Assembly: GCF_035978755.1 (NCBI RefSeq)
Contig: NZ_CP108414.1
Span: 3,720,001-3,784,000, forward strand
DNA: 64,000 bases
Origin: Streptomyces sp. NBC_01298
Lineage (GTDB): Bacteria; Actinomycetota; Actinomycetes; Streptomycetales; Streptomycetaceae
Direction: 5' to 3'
Shown: positions 6,939 through 16,211 of the stretch, piece by piece
Position numbering within the stretch: the stretch's first letter is position 1
How the letters are laid out: each line of letters starts with the position of its first letter
Program-made: the position numbers and the translations under genes
Notes under the pieces: model-generated
Database searches by the model: none
What the model saw: the letters and a program-made list of their open reading frames with translations, nothing else
Told to the model about the DNA's origin: nothing

Positions 6939-8519
6939 TCAGGCCTGATATGAGGCGAGTTCGACGACTGTGATGTCCGACGGCGCGCCGACCCGGACCG
7001 GCGGGCCCCAGGCGCCCGCGCCTCGCGAGACGTACAGCTGGGTGTCGCCGTACCGCTCCAGCCCGGCGACGGTGGGGTTGGCGAGCTCGGCGACGTAGTT
7101 GCCGGGCCAGAGCTGCCCTCCGTGGGTGTGGCCCGAGAGCTGGAGGTCCGCCCCGTAGCGGACGGCGTCGTCGATCACGATCGGCTGGTGGGCGAGGAGC
7201 ACGGCGGTGCGGGTACGGTCCCGGTCGCCGAGGGCCGCCTGGAAGTCCGGACCCTGGCCCTCGCTCTCGCCCGCGATGTCGTTGACCCCGGCGAGGTCGA
7301 AGTACGGAAGCTCGCGGCGGGCGTTCTCCAGCGGGGTGAGGCCGAGCTCGCGGACGTGCTCGACCCACTGCCGGGCGCCGGAGAAGTACTCGTGGTTGCC
7401 GGTGACGAAGTACGAGCCGTGGCGCGAGCGGAGGCCGCGGAGCGGTTCGGCGGCGGGGCCGAGGTCCTCGACGCTGCCGTCGACGAGGTCGCCGACGACG
7501 GCGATCAGGTCGGGCTGCGTGCGGTTGATCGTGTCGACGATGCGGGTGGTGTGGGCGTGGCCCAGGATCGGGCCGAGGTGGATGTCGCTGACGACGGCGA
7601 TGCGGAAGCCGTGGGCCGCGCGGGGCAGCTTCGCCAGGGGGACCTGGACCCGCTTCACGCGGGGGCCGCGGAGGACTCCGTACGTGCCGTGGCCGACGGT
7701 GGCGGCCGTGGCGGCGGCGGCCGTGCCGGCGACGATCCGCGCGAAGCGGCGGCGGCTGAGGCCCGCCCGGGTGGACTCGGCGGAGCCCGCCTCCGCGGAG
7801 TCGGCCTGCGCCTCGGTGGCCTGCGCCGGGTCGGCGACCGCGAGGTCGGCCGCCGTGGCGTGCTGCCCGGCCGGTGCCGCGTGTTCGGCCGTGGCCGCAC
7901 GCCCGGCCGCGGCTGCGAGGGTGGCCTGCGGCGCTGATCCCCTCCCCGCCCCTTCCCGCCGCACCGGACCATGCGGCTCCGCCGCGCGGTGGGGCTCCGC
8001 CCCAGACCCCGTGAGGTCGCCGCCCGCGGCGGCGTTTCGGGGCGGCGCCCCGGGCCCCGAGGGGTCCGGGCCCGCGGCGGCGGGGGTGCCGTGGGGCTCC
8101 GCCCCGGGCTCCCAGAGGTCCGTGCCCGTGACGGCGTAACGGGGCTGCGCCCCGGGCGCCGTGGTGTTCGTGCCTGCGGCGGCGGCCCGGGACCTGGGTC
8201 CGTTCAGCCGGCGGAGCCAGACCGCTCGGATCGGCTCGGCCACGAGCATCGCCAGGGAGAGGTACAGGAGGACGGCCAGCCAGAGGTAGCCGGGCCAGGC
8301 GACCGTGCGCTCCAGCCAGAAGGGGGCTCCCGCCCGGCCCGCCACGAGCGCGGCCACGGACAGGAGCGGGAGCGCGAAGGCCAGGGCGGTGCCCGTGCGG
8401 CGGACCGCGCCGCCGCGGGTGGTGGTGTCGCGGACCAGGCGGATCCAGAGCCAGCGGTGCACCAGGACCAGGAGGGTGACGACCAGCAGGGCCACCGCCG
8501 CGATGAGAACGATCGTCAC
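6939..8519 (-). CDS. Membrane-anchored calcineurin-like metallophosphoesterase
   Basis: A 526-residue protein. About four N-terminal membrane helices (residues 1-110) are followed by a low-complexity Ala/Pro/Gly linker, then a twin-arginine-like stretch SRRRFARIVAGTAAAA, then the phosphoesterase domain. That domain shows all metal-binding motifs in order: SDIHLG (DxH), GDLVD, GNHEYF, AHQP and SGHTHGGQ. The domain resembles YkuE-type enzymes acting at the outer membrane face; substrate unknown. The GTG start overlaps the stop of the upstream small gene by 4 bases (GTGA). The linker is built from in-frame DNA repeats (see repeat at 7991-8153), so its length probably varies between strains. Confidence 0.9.
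   Translation of the reverse strand: MTIVLIAAVALLVVTLLVLVHRWLWIRLVRDTTTRGGAVRRTGTALAFALPLLSVAALVAGRAGAPFWLERTVAWPGYLWLAVLLYLSLAMLVAEPIRAVWLRRLNGPRSRAAAAGTNTTAPGAQPRYAVTGTDLWEPGAEPHGTPAAAGPDPSGPGAPPRNAAAGGDLTGSGAEPHRAAEPHGPVRREGAGRGSAPQATLAAAAGRAATAEHAAPAGQHATAADLAVADPAQATEAQADSAEAGSAESTRAGLSRRRFARIVAGTAAAATAATVGHGTYGVLRGPRVKRVQVPLAKLPRAAHGFRIAVVSDIHLGPILGHAHTTRIVDTINRTQPDLIAVVGDLVDGSVEDLGPAAEPLRGLRSRHGSYFVTGNHEYFSGARQWVEHVRELGLTPLENARRELPYFDLAGVNDIAGESEGQGPDFQAALGDRDRTRTAVLLAHQPIVIDDAVRYGADLQLSGHTHGGQLWPGNYVAELANPTVAGLERYGDTQLYVSRGAGAWGPPVRVGAPSDITVVELASYQA
7991..8153. repeat. Four in-frame GGGGCNNCGCCCC units inside the metallophosphoesterase gene
   Basis: Palindromic cores GGGGCTCCGCCCC (7991-8003), GGGGCGGCGCCCC (8039-8051), GGGGCTCCGCCCC (8093-8105) and GGGGCTGCGCCCC (8141-8153) recur at 48, 54 and 48 bp, always multiples of three. 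On the coding strand they give repeated (P/S)GAxP(R/H) segments. The core is the same as the GGGGCGGAGCCCC core of the intergenic repeats in this window. Confidence 0.8.
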
Positions 8520-8776
8520 GCGCCCGCCTCCGTACGTGATTCGCGCCGCAGAGCCCGCACCCCGAGCAACCCGATCACTCCGACGGCCGTCCCCAGGAGA
8601 AAGGACGCCACCGCCAGGAGAAGGTGGACCCAGAAGTACGCGGTCGGGTCCCCCGAGGCGTCAAAGGCCAGACCGCTCCCGTCCTTCCACAGGTTCCGGA
8701 CGAAAGACACCCAGATGAACCAGCTCCACACTCCGAAGGCGAGCAGGAACCAGGAAGCGGCGCGGCTGAGTCTCAT
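8516..8776 (-). CDS. Small two-helix membrane protein (SCO4848-type, unknown function)
   Basis: An 86-residue protein with two predicted membrane helices (AASWFLLAFGVWSWFIWVSF and a second one containing HLLLAVASFLLGTAVGVIGL) and a short polar loop containing WKDGSGLAFD. The ATG at 8776 was chosen because the longer open frame upstream crosses the divergent promoter and codes poorly. The stop overlaps the GTG of the metallophosphoesterase gene by 4 bases, so the two are translationally coupled and probably act in the same membrane process. No enzymatic motif is visible. Confidence 0.8.
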   Translation of the reverse strand: MRLSRAASWFLLAFGVWSWFIWVSFVRNLWKDGSGLAFDASGDPTAYFWVHLLLAVASFLLGTAVGVIGLLGVRALRRESRTEAGA

Positions 8777-8897
8777 GAGCCCAGTATCGGTTTCGTCCCC
8801 GGGACGGACGCGCCGGGGTGGGCTGTCCCGGCGGTGGTTGCGGCGGGTTGGCCGGTCCGTGCCGCTAAGCACAGCATCGGGATGTACTTTCACCTGC

Positions 8898-10148
8898 GTG
8901 TCTGCCAAGAAGACCGCGTTGACGGTCCTTTCCGCCGCGCTGCCCGCCCTGCTCGTCCCGGCTCTGCTGGCCCCGCCCGCGCACGCCGTACCGACTCCGA
9001 CGCCACCGGTGGACGGGAAGGGGCAGCCGGCCAAGGCGCCGGCGCCGCCCGCCTCCATGTCCACGGTCGGCGGCTCGGCGCTCGGACAGCCCGGCACGCA
9101 GGTCAACCTGCTGCCCGGCGCGCCCGCGCTGCCGACCAGCCTGACGGGCCGTTCGTGGATCGTGGCCGACGCCGAGACCGGCGAGATCCTCGCCGCGCAC
9201 AACGCGCACTGGCGGCTCCCCCCGGCCTCGACCATGAAGATGCTCTTCGCCGACACCGTGCTGCCGGGTCTGCCCAAGGACCAGGTCCACAAGGTCACCG
9301 ACCAGGAGCTCGACGGGGTCGGCGCCGGCTCCAGCCTCGTGGGCATCAAGGAGGACGCCGAGTACAGCGTCCACGACCTGTGGCTCGGGGTGTTCCTGCG
9401 CTCCGGGAACGACGCCGTGCACGTGCTTTCGGCCATGAACGGCGGCGTCGAGAAGACCGTCAAGGACATGCAGGCGCACGCCGAGGAGCTCCAGGCCCTG
9501 GACACGCACGTGGTGTCCCCGGACGGGTACGACGCTCCGGGCCAGGTCTCCAGCGCCTACGACCTCACCCTCATCGCCCGCTCCGGCCTGCAGAAGCAGG
9601 ACTTCCGGGAGTACTGCGGCACGGCCAGCGCGAAGTTCCCCGGCCGGCAGGAGGCGGGGAAGCCGCGCGAGACCTTCGAGATCCAGAACACCAACCGGCT
9701 GATGACCGGCGCCGGCGGCCTCTCCCCGTACAAGGGCATCGCCGGGGTGAAGAACGGCAACACCACGATGGCGGGCTCCACCTTCACCGGCGCGGCCCAG
9801 CAGGGGAACAAGAAGCTGCTGGTCACGGTGATGAACCCGGGCGGCGGCGGCGCCAACTCCGTGTACGAGGAGACCGCCGACCTGCTCGACTGGGGCTTCG
9901 CGGCGAGCGGGAAGGTCAAGCCGGTGGGCGAGCTGGTGCCGCCGAAGAGCGCGGACACCACCTCCCACGGCTCCCCCGCCCAGTCCCACGAGAACAACCC
10001 CTCCGCGTCCGGCGCGGGCTCCGGCGGCGGGATCGGTACCGCCTTCGGCGTGGCGGGCGGGGTGCTGGCCGTGGTGGCCGGCGGGGCCTACGCCGTCAAC
10101 CGGCGCTGGCCGCGGGGGCGCGGCCGCCGCTCTCGCGGCCGGGCGTAG
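8898..10148 (+). CDS. Serine-type D-Ala-D-Ala carboxypeptidase (S11 family)
   Basis: A secreted penicillin-binding protein (about 416 residues) that trims the terminal D-Ala from peptidoglycan stem peptides. An N-terminal signal peptide ends at AHA, followed by a Pro-rich spacer. The catalytic domain has STMK (S111, K114), SGN (S169-N171) and KNG (K285-G287) in place of the more usual KTG. A C-terminal helix (FGVAGGVLAVVAGGAYAVN) with a basic tail anchors it outside the membrane. GTG 8898 is used because it directly precedes the basic signal-peptide start, but the ribosome site is poor. Its 3' end overlaps the convergent YihY gene by 53 bases. Confidence 0.92.
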   Translation: MSAKKTALTVLSAALPALLVPALLAPPAHAVPTPTPPVDGKGQPAKAPAPPASMSTVGGSALGQPGTQVNLLPGAPALPTSLTGRSWIVADAETGEILAAHNAHWRLPPASTMKMLFADTVLPGLPKDQVHKVTDQELDGVGAGSSLVGIKEDAEYSVHDLWLGVFLRSGNDAVHVLSAMNGGVEKTVKDMQAHAEELQALDTHVVSPDGYDAPGQVSSAYDLTLIARSGLQKQDFREYCGTASAKFPGRQEAGKPRETFEIQNTNRLMTGAGGLSPYKGIAGVKNGNTTMAGSTFTGAAQQGNKKLLVTVMNPGGGGANSVYEETADLLDWGFAASGKVKPVGELVPPKSADTTSHGSPAQSHENNPSASGAGSGGGIGTAFGVAGGVLAVVAGGAYAVNRRWPRGRGRRSRGRA

Positions 10149-11097
10149 GCGTGGCGGAGCCGGGGTGCTCCGGGGCGGCCTCGCGGCCGCCCGGCTCCGG
10201 AGCGGGCTCCCGGCCCGGCTCCGGGTCCTCCACGCCGTCCCCGTCGGCATCGTCGCGGCTCGCGGTCCACGCCGCGCAGAACAGCAGCAGCTTCGCCGTG
10301 AGGTTGATCCAGATCAGCAGCGCGATCGGCACGCCGAAGGCCCCGTACATGCTCTTCGTGGCGACCTCCCGCATGTAGCCGCTGAGCAGCAGCTTCAGCA
10401 GTTCGAAGCCGGCCGCGCCGATGAGGGCCGCCTCGATCAGGCGGCGGCGGGGCGGTTCGACGCCCGGGAGCAGGGTCAGGGCGTAGAGCAGGAGCAGGAA
10501 GGCGGCCACCACGCCCACGAGGAAGCCGCCGCCCCGCAGCAGCCCGCCGCCCGCGCCGTCGCGCGGTACGCCCAGCCAGTCCCCGGCCTTGCCGACCGCG
10601 CTGGAGCCGAAGATCGAGGCGGCCGCCGAACAGAGACCGACGCCGCCGAGGCCGATGAGGACGAGCGCGTCCTTGCCCTTGCGGACGAAGGGGTTGCCCT
10701 CGTCCTCGTCGTCCTTCTCCCACACCGCGCGCAGGCAGTCCCGCATCGACGTGATCCAGCCGATTCCGGTGAAGAGGAGCAGGGCGGCGGCGATCAGGCC
10801 GACCGTGCTCGCGTTCGCGACGAGGGCGTTGATGTCGAGCTGGTCGGAGATGCCGGGGACCTGCTCGGCGAGGTTCTTCTGGAGCCGGTCGAGCTGATCC
10901 TGGGTGAGCAGCCCGGCGCCGATCGCGGCGGCCACGGTGATCAGCGGGAAGAGCGCCAGGAAGCTGATGAAGGTGATGGCGGCGGCGAGCCTGCTCCAGT
11001 GCACGCGGTCGAGCCGCTGGTACGAACGCCAGAGGTGGGTCCGCATCAGGGCGGACACCAGGGGCCCGATGAGCGGGAGTTTCGTCAGCCAGTCCAT
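10096..11097 (-). CDS. YihY/virulence factor BrkB family membrane protein
   Basis: A 333-residue integral membrane protein of the YihY/BrkB family (formerly annotated as ribonuclease BN, a function since moved to another gene). The signature N-terminal part HWSRLAAAITFISFLALFPL is followed by about five more helices, with the conserved AFGVPIALLIWINLTAKLLL near the end, and an acidic/Pro-rich disordered tail of about 50 residues. ATG 11097 opens directly before the conserved region; the longer frame upstream is not protein-like. The role is unproven; export or flippase functions have been suggested for the family. It is convergent with, and overlaps by 53 bp, the carboxypeptidase gene. Confidence 0.88.
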   Translation of the reverse strand: MDWLTKLPLIGPLVSALMRTHLWRSYQRLDRVHWSRLAAAITFISFLALFPLITVAAAIGAGLLTQDQLDRLQKNLAEQVPGISDQLDINALVANASTVGLIAAALLLFTGIGWITSMRDCLRAVWEKDDEDEGNPFVRKGKDALVLIGLGGVGLCSAAASIFGSSAVGKAGDWLGVPRDGAGGGLLRGGGFLVGVVAAFLLLLYALTLLPGVEPPRRRLIEAALIGAAGFELLKLLLSGYMREVATKSMYGAFGVPIALLIWINLTAKLLLFCAAWTASRDDADGDGVEDPEPGREPAPEPGGREAAPEHPGSATPTPGRESGGRAPAASAG

Positions 11098-11242
11098 ACG
11101 GTCACCGTAAATGAGCTGTCGTAAATAGCCGGGATTGCCGCTTTTGGGGACTACGGTCGTCGATTGTGACTTTTCGCCCGACGGCTCGGCCGTTCCACGC
11201 CCTGGTCCTGCGAAGGATCGGTTTCCGGTTCCGGTTCCTGCG

Positions 11243-11866
11243 TCAGGAGCGGCGTACGGTCGCCTCGCCCGCGGCGGCCGCCGCGCTGTTGTCCGTCGCC
11301 GAGCCGAGCTGCGCCGGGACGCCGCTCGCTCCACCGCTTGCCCCGTTGCCGAACGGATATTCGCGCAGCTTGCGCCAGACCCCGTCCGAGCCCTGCTCGT
11401 AGAGGGCGAACCCGGAGCAGAGCCACTGCGCCTCGTAGTCGGCGAGGGCGCCGAACGCCAGGTCCATCGCCTCCTCGGAGATCCCGTGGGCGACCGTGAC
11501 GTGCGGGTGGTACGGGAAGGAGAGCTCCCGGCTGAGCGGCCCGTGCGGGTCGCGGATCTGGCCCTGCAGCCGGGTGCAGCCGGGGCCGCCCTCGACGACC
11601 TGGACGAAGACGACCGGCGAGAGGGGGCGGAAGGTGCCCGTGCCGGCCAGCCGCATCACGAAGGAGCGGCCGGCGGCCGCGACCTCGGCCAGGTGGGCGC
11701 GGATCTCGGGCAGCCGCTCCGCGGCCACCTCGGTCGGCGGTACGAGGGTGACGTGCGTGGGAATGCCGTGCGCGGCGGCGTCCCCGAAGCCGGCGCGCAG
11801 CTCCTGAAGGCTGCTGCCGTACGGCTCCGGGACCGCGATCGAAACGCCGAGCGTTACGGTCCCCAC
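11243..11866 (-). CDS. 2'-5' RNA ligase-like 2H phosphoesterase
   Basis: A 207-residue protein with two HxT motifs, H38-V-T40 (PTHVTLV) and H122-V-T124 (HPHVTVAH), spaced as in the 2H phosphoesterase/LigT superfamily, whose members act on 2',5' or cyclic phosphodiesters of RNA or nucleotides. The last ~40 residues are low-complexity Gly/Ala. The natural substrate is not known. It follows trpS on the same strand after a hairpin terminator and so is probably transcribed separately. Confidence 0.88.
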   Translation of the reverse strand: MGTVTLGVSIAVPEPYGSSLQELRAGFGDAAAHGIPTHVTLVPPTEVAAERLPEIRAHLAEVAAAGRSFVMRLAGTGTFRPLSPVVFVQVVEGGPGCTRLQGQIRDPHGPLSRELSFPYHPHVTVAHGISEEAMDLAFGALADYEAQWLCSGFALYEQGSDGVWRKLREYPFGNGASGGASGVPAQLGSATDNSAAAAAGEATVRRS

Positions 11867-11938
11867 GTAGCTCTCCTCCGCCTGTAGTCCCTGTGCGTGG
11901 TCTGTGCTTCGCCTGTGCTCCGCGTGTGCGTCGCACGA

Positions 11939-11967
11939 GTGCTGCCGCCCCAGTGTGGCGGCAGCAC
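11939..11967 (-). terminator. Hairpin terminator after trpS
   Basis: GTGCTGCCGCC (11939-11949) and GGCGGCAGCAC (11957-11967) form a perfect 11-bp stem with a 7-base loop, 40 bases after the trpS stop on the minus strand. Confidence 0.7.
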
Positions 11968-12006
11968 CCCCCAGATCGCCAGGGCCCTCTTTCTCTTCCG
12001 TGCCCG

Positions 12007-13020
12007 TCAGTGCTTCGCGGGGAGGAAACCGAGGTGGTCGTAGGCCTGTGCCAGAGTCTCGGCGGCGACCGCCCTGGCCTTCTCCGCACCCTTGGCCAGC
12101 AGGGAATCCAGGGTCTCCGGGTCGTCCAGGTACTCCTGGGTGCGCTGCTTGAAGGGTGTGACGAAATCGACCATCACGCCGGCCAGATCGGTCTTGAGCG
12201 CGCCGTAGCCCTTGCCCTCGTACGCGGCCTCCAGCGCGGGGATCGACTCGCCCGTGAGGGTGGAGTAGATCGTGAGCAGATTGCTGACGCCGGGCTTCTC
12301 GGCCGGGTCGAACCGGACCACGGCCTCGGTGTCGGTCACGGCGCTCTTGATCTTCTTCTCGGTGGCCTTGGGCTCGTCGAGGAGGTTGATCAGGCCCTTG
12401 GGCGAGGAGGCCGACTTCGACATCTTGATCGCCGGGTCCTGGAGGTCGTAGATCTTCGCGACCTCCTTGACGATGTGCGCGGCGGGGAGGGTGAAGGTCT
12501 GCCCGAAGCGCTGGTTGAAGCGCTCGGCCAGGTCCCGGGTCAGCTCGATGTGCTGACGCTGGTCCTCGCCGACGGGGACGGAGTTCGCCTGGTAGAGCAG
12601 GATGTCGGCGACCTGGAGGATCGGGTACGTGAACAGGCCGACGGTGGCGTTGTTGGCGCCGTTCTTCGCGGACTTGTCCTTGAACTGGGTCATCCGGCTG
12701 GCCTCGCCGAAACCGGTGATGCAGTTCATCACCCAGCCCAGCTGCGCGTGCTCGGGCACGTGGCTCTGGATGAAGAGCGTGCAGCGCTCGGGGTCGAGAC
12801 CGGCGGCGAGGAGCTGCGCGGCGGACAGCCGGGTATTGGCGCGCAGCTCCTTCGGATCCTGCGGCATGGTGATCGCGTGCAGGTCGACGACCATGTAGAA
12901 GGCGTCGTGCGTCTCCTGGAGGGCGACGTACTGCCGGATGGCTCCGAGATAGTTCCCGAGGTGGAACGAACCGGAGGTGGGCTGGATGCCGGAGAGCGCG
13001 CGAGGACGATCAGAAGCCAT
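12007..13020 (-). CDS. trpS: Tryptophan--tRNA ligase
   Basis: A class I aminoacyl-tRNA synthetase (337 residues) that charges tRNA-Trp. It has the HIGH-like signature [10 protein letters not shown] (residues 17-26) and the KMSKS loop [10 protein letters not shown] near residue 199, plus the conserved MPQDP stretch and the quite typical [10 protein letters not shown] segment. ATG 13020 follows a GAGAAT-like -10 box by 7 bases (TGAGAGAATGGGGCC then ATG), so the transcript may be leaderless or nearly so. Streptomyces often carry a second, indolmycin-resistant TrpRS elsewhere; this one has the genomic position of the housekeeping enzyme, but that distinction is from memory of the gene order. Confidence 0.96.
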   Translation of the reverse strand: MASDRPRALSGIQPTSGSFHLGNYLGAIRQYVALQETHDAFYMVVDLHAITMPQDPKELRANTRLSAAQLLAAGLDPERCTLFIQSHVPEHAQLGWVMNCITGFGEASRMTQFKDKSAKNGANNATVGLFTYPILQVADILLYQANSVPVGEDQRQHIELTRDLAERFNQRFGQTFTLPAAHIVKEVAKIYDLQDPAIKMSKSASSPKGLINLLDEPKATEKKIKSAVTDTEAVVRFDPAEKPGVSNLLTIYSTLTGESIPALEAAYEGKGYGALKTDLAGVMVDFVTPFKQRTQEYLDDPETLDSLLAKGAEKARAVAAETLAQAYDHLGFLPAKH

Positions 13021-13474
13021 GGCCCCATTCTCTCAGGTGTGACACCGGGCTCGGCCCCGCCACTGGCCGGAACCCGGCGGGTCCCACCCCCCTCGCCCGC
13101 CCCCGGCCCGGGTACCGCCCGGTAGCGCCCCGTCCGGATCTTGCCTCGGCCGAGCGACCGCTTTCCCTCCTCCCGGCACCTGTCGGCCACCGCTGCGCGG
13201 AGCCGGGGTCGGAGCCGAGGTCGGGCCCCGCTGCGCGGAACTCCGTGGGCGCCGCCCACACCCGCGCCTCAAACGCCGGCGGGGCTGAATTTTCGCCGGC
13301 GTCAGCCAAATCCAGCCGTCCGGCGTTTGAGGACCGGGGTCTGGGGCGGAGCCCCAGGGGGTCCGGGCGCAGCCCGGGGAACGGTGGAAGGGCGGGCAGG
13401 GGACTTCGCCCCGCGCAGCGGCAAAGGTCGCAGCGGGGACAGCCCCGCAGGGACCGGCCTCCACCCGGGGAGGG
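13021..13474. other. 454-bp gap between glyA and trpS, mostly intergenic repeat
   Basis: No gene is supported here. The trpS promoter must lie in the first ~100 bp (13021-13120). The rest is GC-rich repeat DNA described in the separate repeat entry. No T-box or attenuator-like leader peptide for trpS was recognised. Confidence 0.6.
13267..13466 (+). repeat. Intergenic repeat copy 1 (GTTTGAGGACCGGGG family)
   Basis: Contains a 13-bp inverted repeat CCTCAAACGCCGG (13267-13279) / CCGGCGTTTGAGG (13320-13332), then ACCGGGGTCTGGGGCGGAGCCCC, GGGAACGG..GGAAGGGCGGGCAGGGGACTT CGCCCCGCGCAGCGGC and a final GGGGACAGCCCCGCAGGG. The same ordered blocks recur at 18.7 and 42.7 kb. Confidence 0.8.
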
Positions 13475-14755
13475 TCAGGCGACGGGCAGGCCGGGGGCCG
13501 GGAAGGCTGCCATCAGGTCGGCCACCGCCGTGCGGATCGCGCCGAGCGCGGCCTCGTCACCCCTGGCGGCCGCCGAGACCGCGTCCGAGATCCAGTCGGC
13601 GACCACCGGCATGTGCTCGACGCCGAGCCCCCGCGAGGTCAGCGACGGCGTGCCGATCCGGATCCCCGACGGGTCGAACGGCTTGCGCGGGTCGAACGGC
13701 ACCGTGTTGTAGTTCACGACGATCCCCGCCCGGTCCAGCGCCTTCGCCGCGATCTTCCCGGACACCGACTTCCCCGTGAGGTCGATCAGGATCAGGTGGT
13801 TGTCCGTACCGCCCGAGACCAGGTCGAAGCCCCGCTCCAGCAGCGCGGCGGCCAGCGCCTTCGCGTTGGCCACGACCGCGTGCGCGTACGACACGAACGA
13901 GGGCTGCGCCGCCTCGTGGAGCGCGACCGCGATACCGGCCGTCGTCTGGTTGTGCGGGCCGCCCTGGAGGCCGGGGAAGACCGCCTTGTCGATGGCCTTC
14001 GCGTGCTCCTCGCGGCACATCAGCATCGCGCCGCGCGGGCCGCGCAGGGTCTTGTGGGTGGTCGTCGAGATCACGTCCACGTGACCCGCCGGGGAGGGGT
14101 GCGCCCCGCCCGCGATCAGGCCGGCGATGTGCGCCACGTCGGCGACGAGCACCGAGCCCGCCTCCTTCGCGATCGAGGCGAAGGCCTCGAAGTCGATCGT
14201 GCGGGGCAGCGCCGTACCGCCGCAGAAGATCAGCTTGGGCCGCTCCGCCAGCGCGAGGTCCCGTACGGCGTCGTAGTCGATGAGCCCGGTCTCCGCCTGG
14301 ACCCCGTACTGCACGCCCCGGAACCAGGAGCCCGTCGCCGATACCCCCCAGCCGTGCGTCAGGTGCCCGCCCATCGGCAGCGCCATGCCCATCACCGTGT
14401 CGCCGGGCTTGGCGAAGGCCAGGTACACGGCGAGGTTGGCGGGCGAGCCGGAGTACGGCTGCACGTTGGCGTGGTCGACGCCGAAGAGGCCCTTCGCCCG
14501 CTCGACGGCCAGCGCCTCGATGCGGTCGATGTTCTGCTGGCCCTCGTAGTAGCGGCGGCCCGGGTAGCCCTCGCTGTACTTGTTCTGCAGCACCGTGCCG
14601 GAGGCCTCCAGCACGGCCGAGGACACGTAGTTCTCGCTCGGGATGAGGCGGAGGGTCTCCGCCTGGAGGGTTTCCTCGGCGGCGACGAAGGACGCCAGCT
14701 CGGGGTCGGTCGCGAGCAGGGCGGGGTGGCGGTACGGGTGGTGGTTCGCGCTCAT
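13475..14755 (-). CDS. glyA: Serine hydroxymethyltransferase
   Basis: A PLP enzyme (426 residues) interconverting serine plus tetrahydrofolate with glycine plus 5,10-methylene-THF, the main one-carbon entry point. It has the typical N-terminus (LIPSENYVSSAVLEASGT), YYEGQQNID, the PLP-lysine motif TTTHKTLRGPRG with K235, and the C-terminal IRIGTPSLTSRG. ATG 14755 is preceded by CCCCGGAGGAACCGCC, a strong ribosome site. It stands alone, divergent from rocD. It works with folD, purN and purH in this window to feed formyl and methylene groups into purines. Streptomyces usually have a second glyA elsewhere. Confidence 0.96.
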   Translation of the reverse strand: MSANHHPYRHPALLATDPELASFVAAEETLQAETLRLIPSENYVSSAVLEASGTVLQNKYSEGYPGRRYYEGQQNIDRIEALAVERAKGLFGVDHANVQPYSGSPANLAVYLAFAKPGDTVMGMALPMGGHLTHGWGVSATGSWFRGVQYGVQAETGLIDYDAVRDLALAERPKLIFCGGTALPRTIDFEAFASIAKEAGSVLVADVAHIAGLIAGGAHPSPAGHVDVISTTTHKTLRGPRGAMLMCREEHAKAIDKAVFPGLQGGPHNQTTAGIAVALHEAAQPSFVSYAHAVVANAKALAAALLERGFDLVSGGTDNHLILIDLTGKSVSGKIAAKALDRAGIVVNYNTVPFDPRKPFDPSGIRIGTPSLTSRGLGVEHMPVVADWISDAVSAAARGDEAALGAIRTAVADLMAAFPAPGLPVA

Positions 14756-14941
14756 GGCGGTTCCTCCGGGGTCGATGTCGGATCTCGTCCCCGCGAGGCC
14801 CAGGCGAGCGGCCCTGTATGCGGTCGTGCGCGCACGGCTCCCCCGGAGTTGGTTCTCCGTGCGCCAGTCGCCGTGCGTGTCCGACACCTTAGCGGGCACG
14901 CCGCCAGAAAGGTTTCTCCGTCCGCGATGCGAGCGAGGATG

Positions 14942-14959
14942 GAGGGTGACGCCACCCTC
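14942..14959. promoter_or_regulatory. Inverted repeat in the glyA/rocD divergent promoter region
   Basis: GAGGGTG (14942-14948) and CACCCTC (14953-14959) form a perfect 7-bp inverted repeat with a 4-base centre, 31 bp before the rocD start and about 190 bp before glyA. It could be a regulator site for rocD or a leader hairpin; no known motif was recognised. Confidence 0.4.
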
Positions 14960-14990
14960 GTCACCGGCTTGACGGACGATCGGAGACCCC

Positions 14991-16196
<1,206 letters not shown>

Positions 16197-16211
16197 CGCC
16201 CTGCTGACGCC

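Noticed and set aside
14756..14990. Possible glycine or THF riboswitch before glyA
   Set aside because: The leader does not show the conserved cores I know for these riboswitches; only a simple inverted repeat is visible. A covariance-model search would settle it.
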